A DNA stretch of 12,074 bases, taken from contig JAHFQF010000056.1 in the NCBI GenBank assembly GCA_023266435.1, positions 1 through 12,074 on the forward strand. Direction: 5' to 3'. Positions 1 to 7,554 of this stretch are shown here, piece by piece. Position 1 is the first letter of the stretch; each line of letters begins with the position of its first letter. Under the pieces are notes generated by a model that saw only the letters and a list, made by a program, of their open reading frames with translations, had not been told where the DNA came from and made no database searches. This DNA comes from Legionellales bacterium (GTDB lineage Bacteria > Pseudomonadota > Gammaproteobacteria > Berkiellales > Berkiellaceae). The translations under genes were made by a program, and so were the position numbers.

Positions 1-757
1 TATTGGATACTTCTGCTTGTGTGTCTAGACGAAATGCCAATGTTTCGCTATTGAATTCAAAATCACCATGCTCACTATTTTCAGCAGACGTATCATAAAT
101 GATTTGAGGATCATTAGCGATTACACCGCCATCGACAAACCAATGAGTCAGATATTTCCAAGCTTTAAAGTAAAAAGGGATTGATACACTACCCAGCGCC
201 ACAGCATCCACAATCGGTGTGTCTTTATAAACCTCAGAGTCAGCGCTAAAAAGATCTAAATGCTGCGTAGTAAGATTGGTAACGCAAATTGTTAAGTCTT
301 TGTAACTATGATTGTTTGGATCTTGAGCTTGTTCACGCAATGCCCGTAATTGTGCAAAAGTAACACGGCGATAATTAGCCCCTAGTTTTTCAGTAGTAAT
401 ATTTTCTAACCAAGTGACAATTTTATCTTTTTCATAGACGCCATATTCTCTGAAAAGGTTCCAAGTAAATGGGTTATACCAGCGCTTGTAGACCATGTCT
501 TTTAAGCTTTGAGCAGACAAATATTTCTGAATTTCTTTTGAAGTGCAACCAATGGAAATCAAATAAGCCGTGATAGCGCCTGCAGATGTGCCAGCTACAC
601 GGTCAATTTGCTTTAAAATGTCGAGTTCCTCTAAGGCTTGTACAGAGCCGACATAAGCAAGCCCTGCGGCACCACCGCCTTCAAAGGTAAGATTTTTGGC
701 TTTAAAGGGATTTATTTCTCGAATCATTGCCTCACGGGTAGGCCTGAATATACGCAT
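1..757 (-). CDS. Patatin-like phospholipase, C-terminus beyond the window
   Basis: Reading leftward from the ATG at 757, 252 codons are open to the window edge. Three patatin signatures are visible: the glycine-rich oxyanion loop GGGAAG (residues 27-32), the nucleophile elbow GTSAG with Ser58, and the DGG motif with Asp209. Together they give the Ser-Asp dyad of the PNPLA/patatin acyl hydrolases, which cleave acyl chains from phospholipids or neutral lipids. There is no signal peptide; the N-terminus is short and charged, so export would need a specialised system. The start is supported by AAGGA about 7 nt upstream. The gene lies 105 nt downstream of lolB on the same strand and may be co-transcribed with it, or use the extended -10 site listed separately. 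In intracellular Legionellales some patatins are secreted effectors; whether this one is cannot be told here. The family call is firm; the substrate is unknown. Confidence 0.93.
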   Translation of the reverse strand, partial: MRIFRPTREAMIREINPFKAKNLTFEGGGAAGLAYVGSVQALEELDILKQIDRVAGTSAGAITAYLISIGCTSKEIQKYLSAQSLKDMVYKRWYNPFTWNLFREYGVYEKDKIVTWLENITTEKLGANYRRVTFAQLRALREQAQDPNNHSYKDLTICVTNLTTQHLDLFSADSEVYKDTPIVDAVALGSVSIPFYFKAWKYLTHWFVDGGVIANDPQIIYDTSAENSEHGDFEFNSETLAFRLDTQAEVSN

Positions 758-789
758 TGAAAACATCCTTGTTTCATTGAAATATGTGC

Positions 790-826
790 GATCTTGATAT
801 TAGCAAGAGTTTCTCTAACTATGCAA
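790..826 (-). promoter_or_regulatory. Candidate sigma-70 promoter for the patatin gene
   Basis: On the minus strand the hexamer TAATAT (797-802) is preceded directly by TGC, giving an extended -10 of the TGn type. A weak TTGCAT -35 (821-826) lies 18 nt upstream. The predicted start near 790 leaves a leader of about 30 nt before the patatin ATG at 757. This is a by-eye match in an AT-rich gap, so it is tentative. Confidence 0.35.
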
Positions 827-862
827 GTAGGTCATGATAAAGGTGGCGTAAGGAGATGGATT

Positions 863-1477
863 TTAGCCAATCTGCCAAAGATGAATTTTTAAATTTAGCT
901 GACCATAATGAGTATTTTTTAAAATTAGGCTTTGCGGTAAGGCGTGAATACGCGTGGATTCGTACTGCGTAAATTGTAGCTCCCAATCGCTCTGATGTAA
1001 GTGTTGCGCAAGACCTTCTGGAGAGACGTGTAATGAGTTAATTTTCAGGCTATGAGCAGGAATGGCACGTATCCATTGCGCTAAACTGTCAACAGGGAGT
1101 GGGATGCCGAGTAATTCATAGGCAGCTTCTTCGATATTACTTGCAACAAAGTCATGCCCCTTGGTCGAGGTGACCATGAGATGATGATCGGAACCTTTTA
1201 TTTGCAAGAGTGTTTTTCCTAGCCAATCTTTAAAAACCAGGATGTCTTCATGGGGGCCATGTTGCCAATGAAAGCGGAGTTGTGCGCCGTCTCCTTCAAT
1301 GGGGGACACTTGTACACGACCTGCAACGGTAAAACGCTCAAGCTGTAGCATGTGTTGATAATGTGTGCTCCACAAGGGAGATTGCTGGTAAGCAATACCC
1401 ATGCGAGAGTCAGTAGTCTGGCAACCCGTGAGTATTGAAAATAAACAATAAAGAAAGGTGATACGCATTAATTTCAT
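863..1477 (-). CDS. lolB: Outer-membrane lipoprotein receptor LolB
   Basis: LolB accepts lipoproteins from the periplasmic carrier LolA and inserts them into the inner leaflet of the outer membrane; it is itself a lipoprotein. From the ATG at 1477 the protein is 204 aa. It begins with a short positive N-region (MKLMR), a hydrophobic stretch and the lipobox LTGC, whose cysteine (residue 19) would be acylated. The mature part has LolB features: an FHWQ strand, a DWLGKTLLQI strand pair, and the ELLGIPLPVDSLAQWI segment. Length is normal for the family. The frame stays open 26 codons further upstream to an ATG at 1555. I chose 1477 because only this start puts a signal peptide at the N-terminus; neither start has a clear ribosome site. 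In many gammaproteobacteria lolB directly follows the TPR gene; here the peptidase gene lies between them. No terminator is seen between lolB and the patatin gene. Confidence 0.88.
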   Translation of the reverse strand: MKLMRITFLYCLFSILTGCQTTDSRMGIAYQQSPLWSTHYQHMLQLERFTVAGRVQVSPIEGDGAQLRFHWQHGPHEDILVFKDWLGKTLLQIKGSDHHLMVTSTKGHDFVASNIEEAAYELLGIPLPVDSLAQWIRAIPAHSLKINSLHVSPEGLAQHLHQSDWELQFTQYESTRIHALPQSLILKNTHYGQLNLKIHLWQIG

Positions 1478-1662
1478 CTGCGCATCATGCCATACTTGTT
1501 TTAAAATTGCGACTGAATCACGAGCCAGAGAGTGCTGCCAATGTAGCATTGACATTTTTTCACTGTCCAGTAGATACTAAAATCTGATTGAAACACCCAG
1601 AGCTATTTTAACGTAAAAACAGGTATGTGCGTTTTTATCAAAAGGATTGATTTATTTTTGTA

Positions 1663-1667
1663 AGGAG
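1663..1667 (+). promoter_or_regulatory. Ribosome binding site fixing the peptidase start
   Basis: A full AGGAG lies 9 nt before the ATG at 1677. It decides in favour of that start over the in-frame ATG at 1647, which has no such site and would add ten residues of unlikely composition. Confidence 0.75.
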
Positions 1668-1676
1668 ACAGTTAAA

Positions 1677-3114
1677 ATGAGCGCAACTCAACAACCACAG
1701 CAGATTGCACAAATCTATACTCAAGATCCAACGGTAGGGAAAATAGAAAAAATTGCGTTAGAAGGCGCGATTGCGGAAGGTCCCTCCGATGCTTATGTTG
1801 CTGCACCCAGAGATTATTATTTTACGCGCTATAGTGATAGAAAAACGCGAGACTTTATTTTTGATCCCGCTAAGAATCCAATGCAGTTTGATCAAGTGAG
1901 TACTTTCGTTGTGATTAATCAAGTGCGCGAGATGTACACACGTGCACTCAATAGAATAGCTCAGCAAGGGGGCTCGCGGTTAGCGGGTTGGCAGTGGGGT
2001 GCAGCCCCCATCACTTATAAAATACGAGCTGGTGATGATGCGAATGCGTATTATAGCCGTGACGAGAGGGTGCTTGCATTTTTTACTTTTTATTCTACTT
2101 CGGCACGTAAACAGATTTATACGAGTGAGTCTTTTGATGTGGTAGCGCATGAAGCAGGACACGCGATATTAGATACACTGAAACCAGGTTTTTTTGACAG
2201 TTGGCATCCGCAAACAGGAGCAATACATGAAGCGTTTGGTGATCTGACGGCTATCTTCTCGGCGATCAGTATTCCCTCTTTAAGGCAATAACTTATTGGT
2301 AGAAACGCGGGGGGAAATTAATAATAGCTCTTTTTTAAATAAGCTTGCGGAGCAATTCGGCCAAGCTATATTGCCAAAGCAGGATTTTTTACGAAATGCC
2401 AGTAGCGTTGTCAAGTTAGGCGAAGTCAGTGACGAGGTGCATGATTTGTCTGTAGTATTAACTGGCGCAGTGTATGAAGCTTTGATTCAAGTAACAAACT
2501 ATGAGTTAGAAAAAAATCGAGGCACGCAAGAGCCAGAGGCAACCTTATTATTGACCAGCCAAAAGATATTAGACTTATTCTTGAGAGCAATTTTAGCAGC
2601 ACCCGTCAAAGACGTTATTTTTGCTGATATCGCGAGCTGGATGATCAGGCTCAGTGCTCCAGAGCATACAGCGATTATCAGACGAGCATTTGAACGTCGC
2701 AATGTGCCTTTGATTTTTAATGCAGATGCGCTCGACAAAGCAGCCGGGTTACCTCCTGCGAAAATGATGAGTTCAGCAAACATAAACCATCAGACTTGTT
2801 GCGGCACTTTGCACAAAGAAATTGGTAAATCCATGATTAGAGCAGCGGATAAGAAAAGAGCACGGTTAGCTGCTACTGTAAATGAGCCTGTGATGAGCCC
2901 TGTTTTACCGCACAGTCCACCGGCTATTACGTCTTCCTATGCTGGAAGCAGTGTATCGCAATCTCCTGTAACGACGCCCATGAGCTCGATGACTCTGAAC
3001 GAGAGAGATATTGACATTACGCCGCAGGACATGGAGCGTGGTCTGACAGAGATAGTCACAACTTACTCTGTTACAAAAACGTATATAGTACCGAAACTAA
3101 GAGCAGCCCCTTAA
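1677..3114 (+). pseudogene. Gluzincin (thermolysin-like) zinc metallopeptidase, frameshifted
   Basis: Two consecutive open frames together make one peptidase of about 478 aa. Frame one (1677-2291) contains the zinc motif HEAGH (residues 158-162) preceded by DVVA, and 22 residues later EAFGD (185-189). This HExxH...E arrangement is that of gluzincins such as the M4 clan, where the two histidines and downstream glutamate bind zinc. Just after EAFGDLTAIFSA the frame meets TAA at 2289. The sequence continues one base over, open from 2284 to 3112, with coherent alpha-helical protein (LAEQFGQAI, HDLSVVLTGAVYEAL, IIRRAFERRNV), as expected for the helical half of such an enzyme. The shift must lie within 2284-2291; losing one base there restores the frame. 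The last part (about residues 400-440) is Ser/Thr/Pro-rich and probably disordered. There is no signal peptide. If the second part is translated separately it could use TTG at 2296, but it would lack the active site. A sequencing error is an alternative. Confidence 0.8.
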
Positions 3115-3150
3115 AGCACGTTGAACAAGGGGATTTTGTTAGTTTTCCTG

Positions 3151-3186
3151 AAAAAATCCTGGATAAGAGAGGTTTGCTTATCCAGG
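3151..3186 (-). terminator. Rho-independent terminator of the TPR gene, between convergent genes
   Basis: A perfect 10-bp inverted repeat, CCTGGATAAG (3158-3167) and CTTATCCAGG (3177-3186), encloses a 9-nt loop. Read on the minus strand it is followed at once by ATTTTTT (3151-3157 in complement), the classical pattern, 30 nt past the TPR stop codon. On the plus strand a T run (3195-3199) begins 8 nt after the stem, so weaker termination of the peptidase transcript is possible. Confidence 0.85.
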
Positions 3187-3215
3187 GTTGTCGGTTTTTA
3201 GTGGTAATCTGCGGA

Positions 3216-4919
3216 TTAAGGTTTGAATTTATCCATGGTTTCTGTCAGTAAACTATGTTTTGGCGTTTTTTCTAGAGCGCTTTGCCAGACTGCAGAAGCC
3301 TCTTGATGTTTGCCAGCAATCCATAACACTTCGCCTAGATGTGCTGCAATTTCACTGTCTGGCTTGATTTGCATGGCTTTTTTTAACCAAGTGATAGCTT
3401 CTTCAGTATGGCCTTGTTTATATTTTAGCCAACCCATGCTGTCTAACACGGTAGGATTCGTGGGCTCTATCGCGAGAGCAGTCTTTAAAAGCGCTTCGGC
3501 TTCTTGAAAACGAGTGGTCCGATCGGCCAAGAGATATCCCAATGCATTTAATGCATGTACATTTTGAGGTTGTTCTTTGATGATATAAGACAAGTCTTCC
3601 TCAATGATTTCAATGAGCCCCATTTTTTCAGCGACGTAGCTTCTAGTAACTCGCGCATTCAAATCTTCTGGGTGAGCTTGAATCAGATTATCTAACAGAG
3701 TCATCGCACTAGGATAGGCCTCCATTTCAATCAAAATTTCTATTTTAGTGGCAGAGACTTTTTGCAAATCTTCATTGCTGGTAGGTTGAGTGTCTTCTAA
3801 CAGGTGTAAGGCATCTTTGTATTGTTGTTGTTCTGCCAGCAACCATGCTGCACGTATGTGTGAGTTAATATGGAATGGTCCTTGCTCTACATTGTCATAA
3901 CGTGTGATGGCTTCTTTGACACGGTGTTCTAACTCTAAGACTCGGCCTAAGAAATAATTGGCTGTGTCCGCATATTCGGGATCATGTTGCGCTTGACTCA
4001 GAAAATAAGTGGCATCTGAGAGCCAATTACTTTCCATGCTGAGACGTGCTAATTCTAATGCATCAACTGCTTTTAAATCAGAACGTGATTTCATGAGCTT
4101 CAACTGCGCATGGGCTTCTTCCATTAATTTTTGTTCAGATAGCATTTCTAGATAAAATTTTTGTATTTGAAACGAAGGTTTTTGGTGATTGGCTTTTGCG
4201 AGCAAGGCAAGTCCTGCTTTGATATCGCCTTGTTTAATTAAAAGTGCTGATTTGAGTTGAATGCCTTCATTAGAATTAGGAGCTCTGCTTGTAACAAGGT
4301 CGATGTGCTTTTTGGCCAAATCATATTCCTGTACGCTGAGATAAATGCGACTTAATGCAATTTCGCCTGCTAATGTTTTTTCAATGTTGATTAAAGACAG
4401 GGCCTGTAATACCTGCATTTTATCTTTAGGCTGTGTTAATTCTTGATACAGTAAGTCAAATTGTTCAGCCGCAGTTTGGCTGTCATTCTGTGCAGCTTGT
4501 TCCAAATAGGGCACGGCTTGCTCTGGCTTTGCCAATCTCATCAACAGGGCGGCTGTGGTCAGCTGTGCTTCGGTGTCTAAGGGTGCATTTTTGGCCCAAA
4601 TCTCTGCAGGGATTAGGCTGGTCGCGACATCACTGATAGAAACAGCGAGCTGTGTAGCCGCTTTAGCAATTTGAGGATCTTGACTAGTCTGTGCTGTGAC
4701 GACATAACTGCTTAATGCGACATCATATTCACCTCGGTAAATGGCCATCTCGGCAACGAGCAGTGAATACGTTTCTTCAGCTGAAAAGTTCCTGAAAATA
4801 TGTTCATTAGCTAAATTATCTGGGGCGATCGCCGCCTCTGGTTCGGCCAAACTCCAACTTGAGTGACTTAGTGAACCAGCTACGATGATTAATAGACAAA
4901 AAAAGCGTAAACTATCCAT
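3216..4919 (-). CDS. Exported tetratricopeptide-repeat protein
   Basis: This 567-aa protein starts with a signal-peptide-like N-terminus: one Arg, a hydrophobic core FFCLLIIVAGSL, and likely cleavage after Ala25 (SLA|EP). The rest is alpha-helical repeats. The clearest TPRs lie at the C-terminus, roughly residues 456-490, 491-524 and 525-558, with the family pattern NALGYLLAD...ALAIEPTNP...LDSMGWLKYKQG. TPR arrays bind other proteins, so a periplasmic scaffold or assembly role is likely, but the partner is unknown. It corresponds by position and pattern to the TPR protein (PA4667-type in Pseudomonas) that diverges from hemA and precedes lolB in many gammaproteobacteria. The start at 4919 is preceded by AAGGAAAAGG. 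Its leader contains two perfect hairpins (4940-4985), described separately. A terminator follows the stop. Confidence 0.9.
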   Translation of the reverse strand: MDSLRFFCLLIIVAGSLSHSSWSLAEPEAAIAPDNLANEHIFRNFSAEETYSLLVAEMAIYRGEYDVALSSYVVTAQTSQDPQIAKAATQLAVSISDVATSLIPAEIWAKNAPLDTEAQLTTAALLMRLAKPEQAVPYLEQAAQNDSQTAAEQFDLLYQELTQPKDKMQVLQALSLINIEKTLAGEIALSRIYLSVQEYDLAKKHIDLVTSRAPNSNEGIQLKSALLIKQGDIKAGLALLAKANHQKPSFQIQKFYLEMLSEQKLMEEAHAQLKLMKSRSDLKAVDALELARLSMESNWLSDATYFLSQAQHDPEYADTANYFLGRVLELEHRVKEAITRYDNVEQGPFHINSHIRAAWLLAEQQQYKDALHLLEDTQPTSNEDLQKVSATKIEILIEMEAYPSAMTLLDNLIQAHPEDLNARVTRSYVAEKMGLIEIIEEDLSYIIKEQPQNVHALNALGYLLADRTTRFQEAEALLKTALAIEPTNPTVLDSMGWLKYKQGHTEEAITWLKKAMQIKPDSEIAAHLGEVLWIAGKHQEASAVWQSALEKTPKHSLLTETMDKFKP

Positions 4920-4939
4920 GGCCCTTTTCCTTACTCACT

Positions 4940-4985
4940 GAGTGTCAGATTTTTGACACTCTTCTAACAAGTTATTTGACTTGTT
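4940..4985. promoter_or_regulatory. Two adjacent perfect inverted repeats in the TPR/hemA divergent region
   Basis: GAGTGTCA (4940-4947) pairs with TGACACTC (4954-4961) over a 6-nt loop. Directly after it, AACAAGT (4966-4972) pairs with ACTTGTT (4979-4985), again over 6 nt. Both are perfect and have the same loop size. They lie 21-66 nt before the TPR start codon and could be hairpins in its leader or operator half-sites for a dimeric regulator. No T run follows either, so they are not simple terminators. The function is not determined. Confidence 0.55.
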
Positions 4986-5010
4986 GTCGGCCAATTTTTG
5001 GAAATCATGA

Positions 5011-5154
5011 GAACCGAACTCGGAGTTTTTGTAAGTACCAAAGCTAGGCAGGATGTGAGTTGTAGAGCGACCAATTGGCGCATGGATGGCGATGTTGCGA
5101 GACAACTGGCCTCCGGCCTAGACTAACTCAAACCAAAACTTCGAGCTGGGGTTT
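5011..5154. other. Rod-like nested inverted-repeat element, possible structured RNA
   Basis: The segment can fold on itself in register. The closing stem pairs AACC (5012-5015) with GGTT (5150-5153), then AACTCGGAGTTTT (5017-5029) with AAAACTTCGAGCT (5135-5147), with one A-C mismatch and one G-T wobble. Inside, opposing unpaired strands of 14 and 13 nt form a large symmetric bubble. Next come CTAGGC (5044-5049) with GCCTAG (5116-5121), GGA (5051-5053) with TCC (5112-5114), AGTTGT (5058-5063) with ACAACT (5102-5107), and GCGAC (5067-5071) with GTTGC (5094-5098, one wobble), capped by a 22-nt loop. It begins about 90 nt upstream of the TPR start and ends about 50 nt before hemA. It could be a non-coding RNA, a hemA leader structure, or a small palindromic repeat element. 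Strand and class cannot be decided. A 39-codon frame at 5007-5126 crosses it but has poor initiation context. Confidence 0.5.
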
Positions 5155-5204
5155 AGTAATATTGATGGGGTGTGAAAACACTGATTGTTGAATTTGGTGG
5201 ATAG

Positions 5205-6455
5205 ATGTTACTTGCGCTTGGTATCAGTCATAAAACAGCACCGATCTCTGTCCGGGAGCGCTTCGCCTTTACTGCGGATGAAGTACAACGGGCTTTAGAG
5301 GATCTACACCAAGAAACAGGTGCAGAAGAAGCACTTTTGTTATCTACGTGCAATCGCACGGAGGTGTATTGTTATGGCGCGGCCAAATCTGACATCCTGA
5401 CTTGGTGGCAATCTCGTCGATCATTAAAAGACAATCTCTTGACGCCACATCTTTACCATCATACGAATCACATGGCGGTTGCGCACATGATGCGTGTAGC
5501 CTCAGGCTTGGACTCATTGGTCTTGGGTGAGCCTCAAATTTTAGGACAACTCAAAGACGCCTATAGATCTGCAAAAGAGCAGGGCCTGCTTGGTAAACAA
5601 TTGAGTCGCTTATGCCAGTCTGCATTTCAAGTGGCTAAAATCGTGCGCACTTCTACAGGCATCAGCACCATGCCTGTGTCTGTCGCTTATGCTGCAGTCA
5701 ATCTGGCCAAACATATTTTTTCGGATTTAAAAGAAACCACAGCGTTATTAATTGGGGCGGGAGATACCATTGTATTGACTGCACAACATTTAAAACAAGC
5801 TGGTGTAGGCAAGCTTATTATTGCAAATCGGACTTATGAGCGTGGGCAGGCTGTGGCACGACAGTTTGATGCCAGTAGTATTTTATTAAATGATCTGCCT
5901 GATTTTTTACCTAAAGCAGACATCGTGGTCAGTGCGACCAGTGCACCAGTACCTATTATTGGTAAAGGCGCGATGGAAAGCGCATTAAAACAAAGAAAAC
6001 ATAAGCCTATTTTCATGGTGGACTTGGCAATTCCTAGAGACATTGAACCAGAGGTAGCACAATTACAAGACGTGTATTTATATACGGTGGATGATCTGCA
6101 AGGGATGATTACTGAAAATGCTAAAGCACGTTTACAAGCAGCCAAGGAGGCTGAAAAAATTGTTCTGGAAAAATCCCAGGATTATATGACATGGTTGCAT
6201 TCGCAAGATGCTTTTCGTATTATCCAGCAGTTTCGCGATCAAATGCAGACTATGTGTTCCGAAGAGCTGGCTACTGCTTTAAAATTGTTAGAGGCAGGTA
6301 AAACAGCAGAATGGGTGATGCAGCGTTTTGCGCATAATGTCACTCAGAAGTTATTACATGTCCCAACAGTACGTTTACGGCGCGCGGCTTATCGGCAAGA
6401 AGACCATGTACTCGAACTGTTTAAAACCTTATTAGAAGTAGATCTTCAGAATTAA
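5205..6455 (+). CDS. hemA: Glutamyl-tRNA reductase
   Basis: HemA reduces the glutamate of glutamyl-tRNA(Glu) to glutamate-1-semialdehyde with NADPH, the first committed step of tetrapyrrole (heme) synthesis by the C5 route, in the cytoplasm. The 416-aa length is normal. The catalytic cysteine is Cys49 in LLSTCNRTE, and the substrate-domain signature LVLGEPQILGQ covers residues 106-115. The NADPH-binding Rossmann loop is LLIGAGDTI (181-189; the usual loop has GET, here GDT). VVSATSAPVPIIG and MVDLAIPRDIEP follow, and the C-terminal helical dimerisation region is present. GGTGG lies 4 nt before the ATG, a modest ribosome site. It is the first gene of the hemA-prfA-prmC operon and is transcribed away from the TPR gene. 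The intervening region is rich in inverted repeats and may carry its regulation. No convincing -35/-10 pair was found. Confidence 0.98.
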   Translation: MLLALGISHKTAPISVRERFAFTADEVQRALEDLHQETGAEEALLLSTCNRTEVYCYGAAKSDILTWWQSRRSLKDNLLTPHLYHHTNHMAVAHMMRVASGLDSLVLGEPQILGQLKDAYRSAKEQGLLGKQLSRLCQSAFQVAKIVRTSTGISTMPVSVAYAAVNLAKHIFSDLKETTALLIGAGDTIVLTAQHLKQAGVGKLIIANRTYERGQAVARQFDASSILLNDLPDFLPKADIVVSATSAPVPIIGKGAMESALKQRKHKPIFMVDLAIPRDIEPEVAQLQDVYLYTVDDLQGMITENAKARLQAAKEAEKIVLEKSQDYMTWLHSQDAFRIIQQFRDQMQTMCSEELATALKLLEAGKTAEWVMQRFAHNVTQKLLHVPTVRLRRAAYRQEDHVLELFKTLLEVDLQN

Positions 6456-6459
6456 GTAA

Positions 6460-7554
6460 ATGTCTATGATTAAAGCATCTTTACAAAATAAACTAGAGCA
6501 ACTGTGTGAGCGTTATGAGGAGCTGGGTCATCTGCTTGGTGACGTGAATGTTTTAGCCAACCAGCCACAATTTAAAAAATTATCTAAAGAATATGCAGAG
6601 TTGCGGCCGATTGTGGCTGGTTACCAACAGTATGATGCCGCTTATCAAAATTTATTGGCGATGCAAGCGTTGTTGTCTGATGCTGATCCTGAGTTGGCTG
6701 CCATGGCCAAAGAGGAGATTTTACCGGCTGAGCAAGCTGTTGCTGATTTGACGGAAGAGGTTCAAGTTTTATTACTACCCAAAGATCCGGATGATGATAA
6801 AAATATTTTCTTAGAAGTGCGTGCTGGGACAGGGGGTGATGAGGCGGCCATTTTTTCTGGTAATTTGGCGCGGATGTACATTCGATATGCAGAATCTCAA
6901 GGATGGCAAGTAGAAACTGTCAGCGAGCATGCAGGCGAGCATGGTGGTTATAAAGAAATTATTTTGCGCATAAAAGGCACTGATGTTTACAGTCAATTAA
7001 AGTTTGAGTCTGGAGCGCATCGAGTGCAACGTGTGCCGGTAACGGAATCTCAAGGACGTGTGCATACCTCTGCCTGTACCGTTGCTGTTATGCCTGAGGT
7101 GGAAATTGTTGATTCAGTCGACATTAACATGAATGATGTTCGTGTGGATACTTACCGTGCTTCTGGTGCTGGGGGGCAGCATGTGAACAAAACGGACTCT
7201 GCTATCCGCCTAACGCATATTCCCACAGGTGTGGTTGTAGAATGCCAGGATGAGCGTTCTCAGCATAAAAATAAAGCCAAAGCCATCAGCTTATTGAGTT
7301 CTAAAATATTAGCCATGGAGCGCAGTAAACAGCAGCAACAGCAGGCAGATACAAGGCGGAATTTAGTGGGCTCTGGCGATCGCTCTGAGCGCATTCGAAC
7401 TTATAATTTTCCACAAGGTCGCTTGACTGATCACCGTATTAATTTAACATTATATCAGTTAGAAGACATCATGGAAGGTAATTTAAAATTGGTGATACAA
7501 CCTTTAATGCGTGAACACCAAATGGATCTGTTGGCTTCTTTGGGTGAAGAATAA
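6460..7554 (+). CDS. prfA: Peptide chain release factor 1
   Basis: RF1 recognises UAA and UAG in the ribosomal A site and triggers peptide release. The 364-aa protein has the RF1 layout: an N-terminal helical domain, then VRAGTGGDEAAIF (120-132), and the anticodon-mimicking tripeptide PVT (193-195) inside RVPVTESQGR, which identifies it as RF1 rather than RF2. The catalytic GGQ loop SGAGGQHVN spans residues 235-243, with Gln240 the methylation target. The tail QDERSQHKNKAKA and YNFPQGRLTDHRINLTL is typical. The gene starts 4 nt after the hemA stop with no strong ribosome site of its own, suggesting translational coupling; Met3 is a possible alternative start. The next gene, prmC, encodes its modifying enzyme. 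Confidence 0.98.
   Translation: MSMIKASLQNKLEQLCERYEELGHLLGDVNVLANQPQFKKLSKEYAELRPIVAGYQQYDAAYQNLLAMQALLSDADPELAAMAKEEILPAEQAVADLTEEVQVLLLPKDPDDDKNIFLEVRAGTGGDEAAIFSGNLARMYIRYAESQGWQVETVSEHAGEHGGYKEIILRIKGTDVYSQLKFESGAHRVQRVPVTESQGRVHTSACTVAVMPEVEIVDSVDINMNDVRVDTYRASGAGGQHVNKTDSAIRLTHIPTGVVVECQDERSQHKNKAKAISLLSSKILAMERSKQQQQQADTRRNLVGSGDRSERIRTYNFPQGRLTDHRINLTLYQLEDIMEGNLKLVIQPLMREHQMDLLASLGEE

Noticed and set aside
856..972. 38-codon plus-strand frame opposite the 3' end of lolB, with TAAGGAG at its start
   Set aside because: The Shine-Dalgarno-like bases touch the ATG with no spacing, so it could not initiate normally, and most of the frame is antisense to lolB.
1478..1555. 26-residue N-terminal extension of LolB from the ATG at 1555
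   Set aside because: It would bury the lipoprotein signal peptide inside the protein; LolB normally begins directly with it. There is no good ribosome site at 1555.
1606..1618. Short TTTTA-ACG-TAAAA inverted repeat upstream of the peptidase gene
   Set aside because: Five-bp A+T arms are expected by chance in this AT-rich gap, and no matching promoter elements were found around it.
2286..2293. Programmed +1 frameshift (CAA TAA C) like that of prfB
   Set aside because: The prfB type needs a codon whose tRNA can re-pair one base over and an upstream Shine-Dalgarno-like stimulator. Gln-tRNA on CAA cannot pair well with AAT, and no stimulator is seen at the right distance. A plain indel is simpler.
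5007..5126. 39-codon plus-strand frame between the TPR gene and hemA
   Set aside because: It has only a weak GGA at poor spacing, composition not like the neighbouring proteins, and it lies over the nested inverted repeats, which explain the sequence constraint better.
5011..5156. tRNA or known 6S RNA in the hemA upstream region
   Set aside because: No cloverleaf with a TTC loop and acceptor stem can be drawn, and there is no sequence match I can recognise to 6S RNA; only the general shape is similar.
5834..6145. 103-codon minus-strand open frame inside hemA
   Set aside because: It is antisense to the conserved NADPH-domain region of HemA; no ribosome site or recognisable protein features. 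It is a shadow of the real gene.
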